64,000 bases of DNA from JACVRW01 sp963734365 (GTDB lineage: Bacteria > Actinomycetota > Thermoleophilia > Solirubrobacterales > Thermoleophilaceae): contig CAVTGV010000003.1 in NCBI GenBank assembly GCA_963734365.1, positions 62,001 to 126,000 of the forward strand, in the 5' to 3' direction. The notes under the pieces are model-generated. The model did no database searches. It was not told where the DNA came from and saw nothing but the letters and a program-made list of their open reading frames with translations. The position numbers and the translations under genes are program-made. Positions 61,165-64,000 of the stretch are shown here, piece by piece. Every line of letters starts with the position of its first letter. Position 1 is the stretch's first letter.

Positions 61165-62334
61165 TCAGCCGAGCGCCCGGAGCCCGGCGCGGTCACCGAG
61201 CTCGGCGCGGAGCGCGGCGGCACGCTCCTCGAGGTCGGCGAGAACCGCCTGTGGGGACTCCTGCATCGAGACGAGCGTGCACACAGGATGGCCGGCGGCG
61301 ATGCGCTCATCCGGGTGCGGCACGTCGCGGATGCCGCGCGCAGGCCAGCCGCCGGTGTCGCCGACGCGCACGTCTCGGGTGGCGAACAGAATCGCCTTGC
61401 CGGCCGCCCGGCGCGGGCTGGCAGCGGGAGCGAACGAGGGTAGGCGCCCGGCGCAACCGTCGAGGTGAGCGGAGAAGACGCCGACGTCGTGCGCGGCCTC
61501 GATGCATTCGAGCGACCCCGTCGGACGGGGGTTGACCTCGACGACCCAGGCGCGCTCGCCGTCCCACACGAGATCCACGCCGAACAGCCCGCGCAGTTCG
61601 AACGCCGACGCCAGATGCGTGCATACCGTCCGCGCCGCTTCGGCCAGCGCGCTTTGCTCCACCTCGCCGAGCCGCGGCGGCACCAGGTTTCCGCTCCAGG
61701 CGTATCCGCGCGCGCCGAGCTTGCGGTGTCCGATCAGCTGCTCGCTCACGCCGAGCAGGACGGCCGAATGCCCGTCGGCGACGGCCGCGGCAGAGCACGC
61801 GAGCCCCGAGATGTGCTCCTGCACGACCACCTCGCCGTCGAGCGTGCCGCCGCGCCACTCGCGAACGCCCCGTCCGCCGCCGCCGCGCACCGGTTTGCGC
61901 AGCCAGCGACGCGAGCGCTCGGCCAGTCGCGCGGCGTCGGCGGCGCCGAACGTCGACGGATAGGCGAGGCCGGCCGAGCGCAGGGAGGCGGCCAGCGTTG
62001 CCGGGTCGCGCACCCGCTCGAGCGTCTCAGCCGTGCACCCCAGGAGCCTCCTGCCGGATGCCAGCCGGGCGACGAGGTCGGGCCGGTTCTCGAGTCCCGC
62101 GCCGTAGATCACGCTCGGCGCCGGAATCCGCTCCGCCGCGTCCACCAGCGCGGCCATCCCGCCCCGGCCTCCGAGGTCGCGCAGCACGGAGACGCTCGGG
62201 CAGAGCCGCTGCAGGTCGAGATCACCGAAGCGATCGACCGCCACCACGTCGTGCCCGGCCCTCACCGCGAGCTCGGCCAGCATGCGCGCGCTGACGGAGA
62301 TCACGAGGATCGGCTCGGCCGCGGGTCCGGTCAG
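61165..62334 (-). CDS. ATP-grasp carboligase of the H4MPT/methanofuran cluster
   Basis: A 389-residue ATP-grasp protein of the COG2232 type. It starts PILVISVSARMLAELAVRAG and has VDRFGDLDLQRLCPS, RWLRKPVRGGGGRGVREWRG (ATP loop) and GLFGVDLVWDGERAWVVEVN with the metal-binding ending NPRPTGSLE. It is a candidate for the glutamate-adding step of methanofuran synthesis (MfnD-type activity), but the acceptor is inferred. No normal start codon precedes the first strand; CTG 62334 overlapping the citG-like stop is likeliest, GTG 62304 is the alternative. Confidence 0.8.
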   Translation of the reverse strand: MTGPAAEPILVISVSARMLAELAVRAGHDVVAVDRFGDLDLQRLCPSVSVLRDLGGRGGMAALVDAAERIPAPSVIYGAGLENRPDLVARLASGRRLLGCTAETLERVRDPATLAASLRSAGLAYPSTFGAADAARLAERSRRWLRKPVRGGGGRGVREWRGGTLDGEVVVQEHISGLACSAAAVADGHSAVLLGVSEQLIGHRKLGARGYAWSGNLVPPRLGEVEQSALAEAARTVCTHLASAFELRGLFGVDLVWDGERAWVVEVNPRPTGSLECIEAAHDVGVFSAHLDGCAGRLPSFAPAASPRRAAGKAILFATRDVRVGDTGGWPARGIRDVPHPDERIAAGHPVCTLVSMQESPQAVLADLEERAAALRAELGDRAGLRALG

Positions 62335-63192
62335 AGCACGCCCTCCAGCAGCGCGACGAACAGCACGGCGGTCACGAGGTCGGCCGTGGTTCCGGGGTTG
62401 AGAGCGTTGCCGTCCCGGCGCAGCGTGCCATCGAACTCCGCGAGCGCAGTTCTGCCTCGAGCACTGCGCACACCGCCGGCGTCGAGCACCTCCCGAGCGC
62501 CGGCCGCCACGCGACCGGCCGCCTCGGCGCCGCGCTTGCGCGCGATCAGCGTGTCCGGCACGCTCGGCGAGGAGGCCCAGGGCCAACTCGACGGTCGCGT
62601 CGCGCGCACGCAGCCCGTCGCCCAGCGCATGCGCGAGAGCCGGCAGCCCAAGCTCGAAGGTCACCGCATAGTCAGAGACGTACTCGCTCGCGATCGTGTC
62701 GCGCTGCGCTGCCGCCGCCATGGCTTCGCGCAGGCTCACGCGCGGCTCATCGCGAACGTCGTGCTCGACGGGCTCGTCGAGGCCCCCCGCACCCGCCAGC
62801 CGGATCGCCGCGTAGGCGGCGCGGGCGTCCTCGACGGTGAGCGCGCGCAGCACGTCGCCGAGGCGCTCGCGGAGCGGTTGACCCGTGAGCGCCGCGCGAG
62901 CGAGCGGCGTGAGCAGCAGCGCGATCCCGAGGTTGGTGTTGGCGCCGGCGGCGCCGCGCGAGGCGCGCACGGCGGCCAGCACGGTCTCGCCGACTCCGCG
63001 ATCGCCCGCGCAGCCCAGTTCGGGGCCGAGCGCAATCCCGCTGCGCAGCATGTCCTCGTAGGAGGTGTCCTCGAAGTCGTGGCTGGGCGTGATGTTGCCG
63101 GGTTTCTCGGCGCTCGCCTCCAGCACGCAGGCCAGCTGCGCGGCGGATACGACATCGGTGCGCGCCGTCTGCTTGACCCGCGTGTCCGGCAT
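62331..63192 (-). CDS. CitG-like (triphosphoribosyl-dephospho-CoA synthase family) protein, frame broken by one extra base
   Basis: From ATG 63192 the first frame has LACVLEASAEKPGNITPSHD, TLAAVRASRGAAGANTNLGI-like VLAAVRASRGAAGANTNLGI and DYAVTFELGLPALAHAL. It loses similarity at 62570. The next frame gives SVPDTLIARKRGAEAAGRVA and LNPGTTADLVTAVLFVALLE to the stop at 62331. Removing one base gives 286 residues. CitG-like proteins recur in H4MPT clusters; a phosphoribosyl-transfer step in cofactor synthesis is a guess. It is the first gene of a six-gene minus operon. Confidence 0.82.
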
Positions 63193-63209
63193 GCGTATAG
63201 CTTGGCGGG
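63193..63209. promoter_or_regulatory. Very short divergent promoter between citG-like and SDR genes
   Basis: Only 17 bases separate the two start codons. GTATAGC at 63194-63200 reads as a -10-like box on the plus strand, and its complement GCTATAC reads as one on the minus strand. If used, both mRNAs would be leaderless or nearly so. The SDR start would then be TTG 63210. Confidence 0.4.
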
Positions 63210-63980
63210 TTGGCTTCGACCGAGGACAGGTTGCAGCGGCTGGACGGCGTACGAGCCGTTGTCACTGGCGCGAGCAGCGGCATCGGCGCCGCGATCGCCG
63301 AGGCGTTCGGAGCGGCGGGCGCGACCGTCCTCGTGACGCACCGGGACAGCCAAGAAGCGGCGTCCGCGGTCGCCGAGCGGATCGGCGGCCACGCCCTGGT
63401 CGCTCAGGCCGACCTGCGCACCCGCGGTGCCTGCGAGGCGCTCGTGGCTGAGGCCCGGGAACGCCTCGGCGGCCTCGACGTGTGGGTGAACAACGCCGGC
63501 GCGGACGTGCTCACGGGCGAGGCGGCGGACTGGGACTGGGAGCGCAAGCTCGATCTGCTGCTTGCAGTCGATCTCAAGGGGACGGTGGCGTGCTCGTACG
63601 CCGCCGGTGCCGTCATGGGCAAGCAGCCGGGTGGTGGGACGATCCTGAACATGAGCTGGGACCACGTGGCGGCCGGAATGGCGGGCGACAACCCGGAGCT
63701 GTTCAGCGCGGTGAAGGGCGGGGTGCTCGCCTTCAGCAAGAGCCTGGCGCGAAGCCTGGCGCCCCGGGTCCGCGTGAACGTGCTGTGCCCGGGATGGATC
63801 GAGACCGGGTTCGCCCGGGAGGCCGACAGCGACTTCCGCCGCTCGGTTGCAGAGTCCACGCCGCTCGGGCGCTGGGGCCGGCCGGAGGACGTGGCCGCGG
63901 CGGCGCTCTGGCTCGCGTCACCGGAGGCGGCGTTCATCACGGGTCAGGCCGTGAACATCAACGGTGGCGTTGTGATGTAG
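63210..63980 (+). CDS. Short-chain dehydrogenase/reductase with Phe in place of catalytic Tyr
   Basis: The 256-residue SDR has the NAD(P) loop VVTGASSGIGAAIAEAFGAA, NNAG in VWVNNAGADVL, and the C-terminal TGQAVNINGGVVM. The YxxxK motif reads FSAVK (ELFSAVKGG): lysine is kept, tyrosine is Phe. A serine is at LNMSWDHVAAG. It is FabG-like in build, but the chemistry may differ. Its position at the edge of the H4MPT cluster hints at a pterin reductase role, which is inference only. Confidence 0.85.
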   Translation: MASTEDRLQRLDGVRAVVTGASSGIGAAIAEAFGAAGATVLVTHRDSQEAASAVAERIGGHALVAQADLRTRGACEALVAEARERLGGLDVWVNNAGADVLTGEAADWDWERKLDLLLAVDLKGTVACSYAAGAVMGKQPGGGTILNMSWDHVAAGMAGDNPELFSAVKGGVLAFSKSLARSLAPRVRVNVLCPGWIETGFAREADSDFRRSVAESTPLGRWGRPEDVAAAALWLASPEAAFITGQAVNINGGVVM

Positions 63981-63987
63981 TGACCCG

Positions 63988-64000
63988 AAGGAGGCGATGA
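63988..64000 (+). other. Start of the next gene, cut by the window
   Basis: AAGGAGG at 63988-63994 is followed two bases later by ATG at 63997-63999. Spacing is short but this is the strongest ribosome-binding site in the local region. The next gene thus starts just after the SDR stop, in the same direction, and is probably in its operon. Confidence 0.5.

Overview
This window is from a high-GC bacterial chromosome. The gene set suggests a soil actinobacterium, probably of the Thermoleophilia type (Solirubrobacterales/Gaiellales-like); that placement is an inference from protein style and has not been tested by a search. Supporting signs are an S10/spc/alpha-like ribosomal operon with zinc-type S14, S4 and L36, a c-di-AMP (ydaO) riboswitch before an NlpC/P60 hydrolase, very GC-rich third codon positions, and many ATGA/GTGA gene overlaps.

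Layout. Positions 1-11017 hold the end of a ribosomal protein operon: rplP (partial) to rplO, secY, adk, map, rpmJ, rpsM, rpsK, rpsD, rpoA, rplQ. infA is missing from its usual place. Positions 11018-31640 are ordinary housekeeping: a broken-frame MBL protein, an NlpC/P60 endopeptidase under a c-di-AMP riboswitch, an antiporter, a sulfate ABC transporter with an Rrf2 regulator, truA, surE, ligA, a PBP4-type carboxypeptidase, a patatin, a HisC-like aminotransferase, FadD, a Nif3-like protein, and an ECF sigma factor fused to a membrane tail. Positions 31677-36269 carry redox and regulatory genes: a sarcosine-oxidase-like flavoprotein, an FMN reductase, YceI/MarR with operator palindromes, GNAT, and LysR.

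Positions 36683-41291 form a distinctive surface module. The first gene encodes a secreted protein with about 45 tandem 11-residue repeats and a C-terminal membrane anchor. Behind it lies a gene that reads, after one frame correction, as signal peptide, peptidoglycan-binding domain, transmembrane helix, then a serine-recombinase-like cytoplasmic domain without the catalytic serine. An ankyrin-repeat protein, an L,D-transpeptidase and a DUF11 protein follow.

Positions 43870-63980 hold a nearly complete tetrahydromethanopterin/methanofuran-linked one-carbon cluster. It covers formaldehyde activation (fae), methylene-H4MPT dehydrogenase (mtdB), cyclohydrolase (mch) and the formyltransferase/hydrolase complex (fhcBADC). 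It also covers cofactor synthesis (pabAB, beta-RFAP synthase, MfnB-, MfnE- and MfnF-like enzymes, two ATP-grasp ligases) and several uncharacterised partners (a glutamine-synthetase-like ligase, DUF1464, a HisA-like protein, DUF447, a CitG-like protein, an SDR). Together these would oxidise formaldehyde to formate and build the cofactors needed. The set is typical of methylotrophic Proteobacteria and Planctomycetes and uncommon in actinobacteria.

Data quality. At least seven genes carry frame disruptions. All six isolated ones (map, MBL, cysA, the PG-binding/recombinase gene, mfnB, citG-like) are repaired by removing one base, and the repeat gene has about eight. This looks more like draft-assembly error than gene death, and frame-corrected spans are given. 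I found no tRNA, rRNA, CRISPR array or complete insertion sequence.
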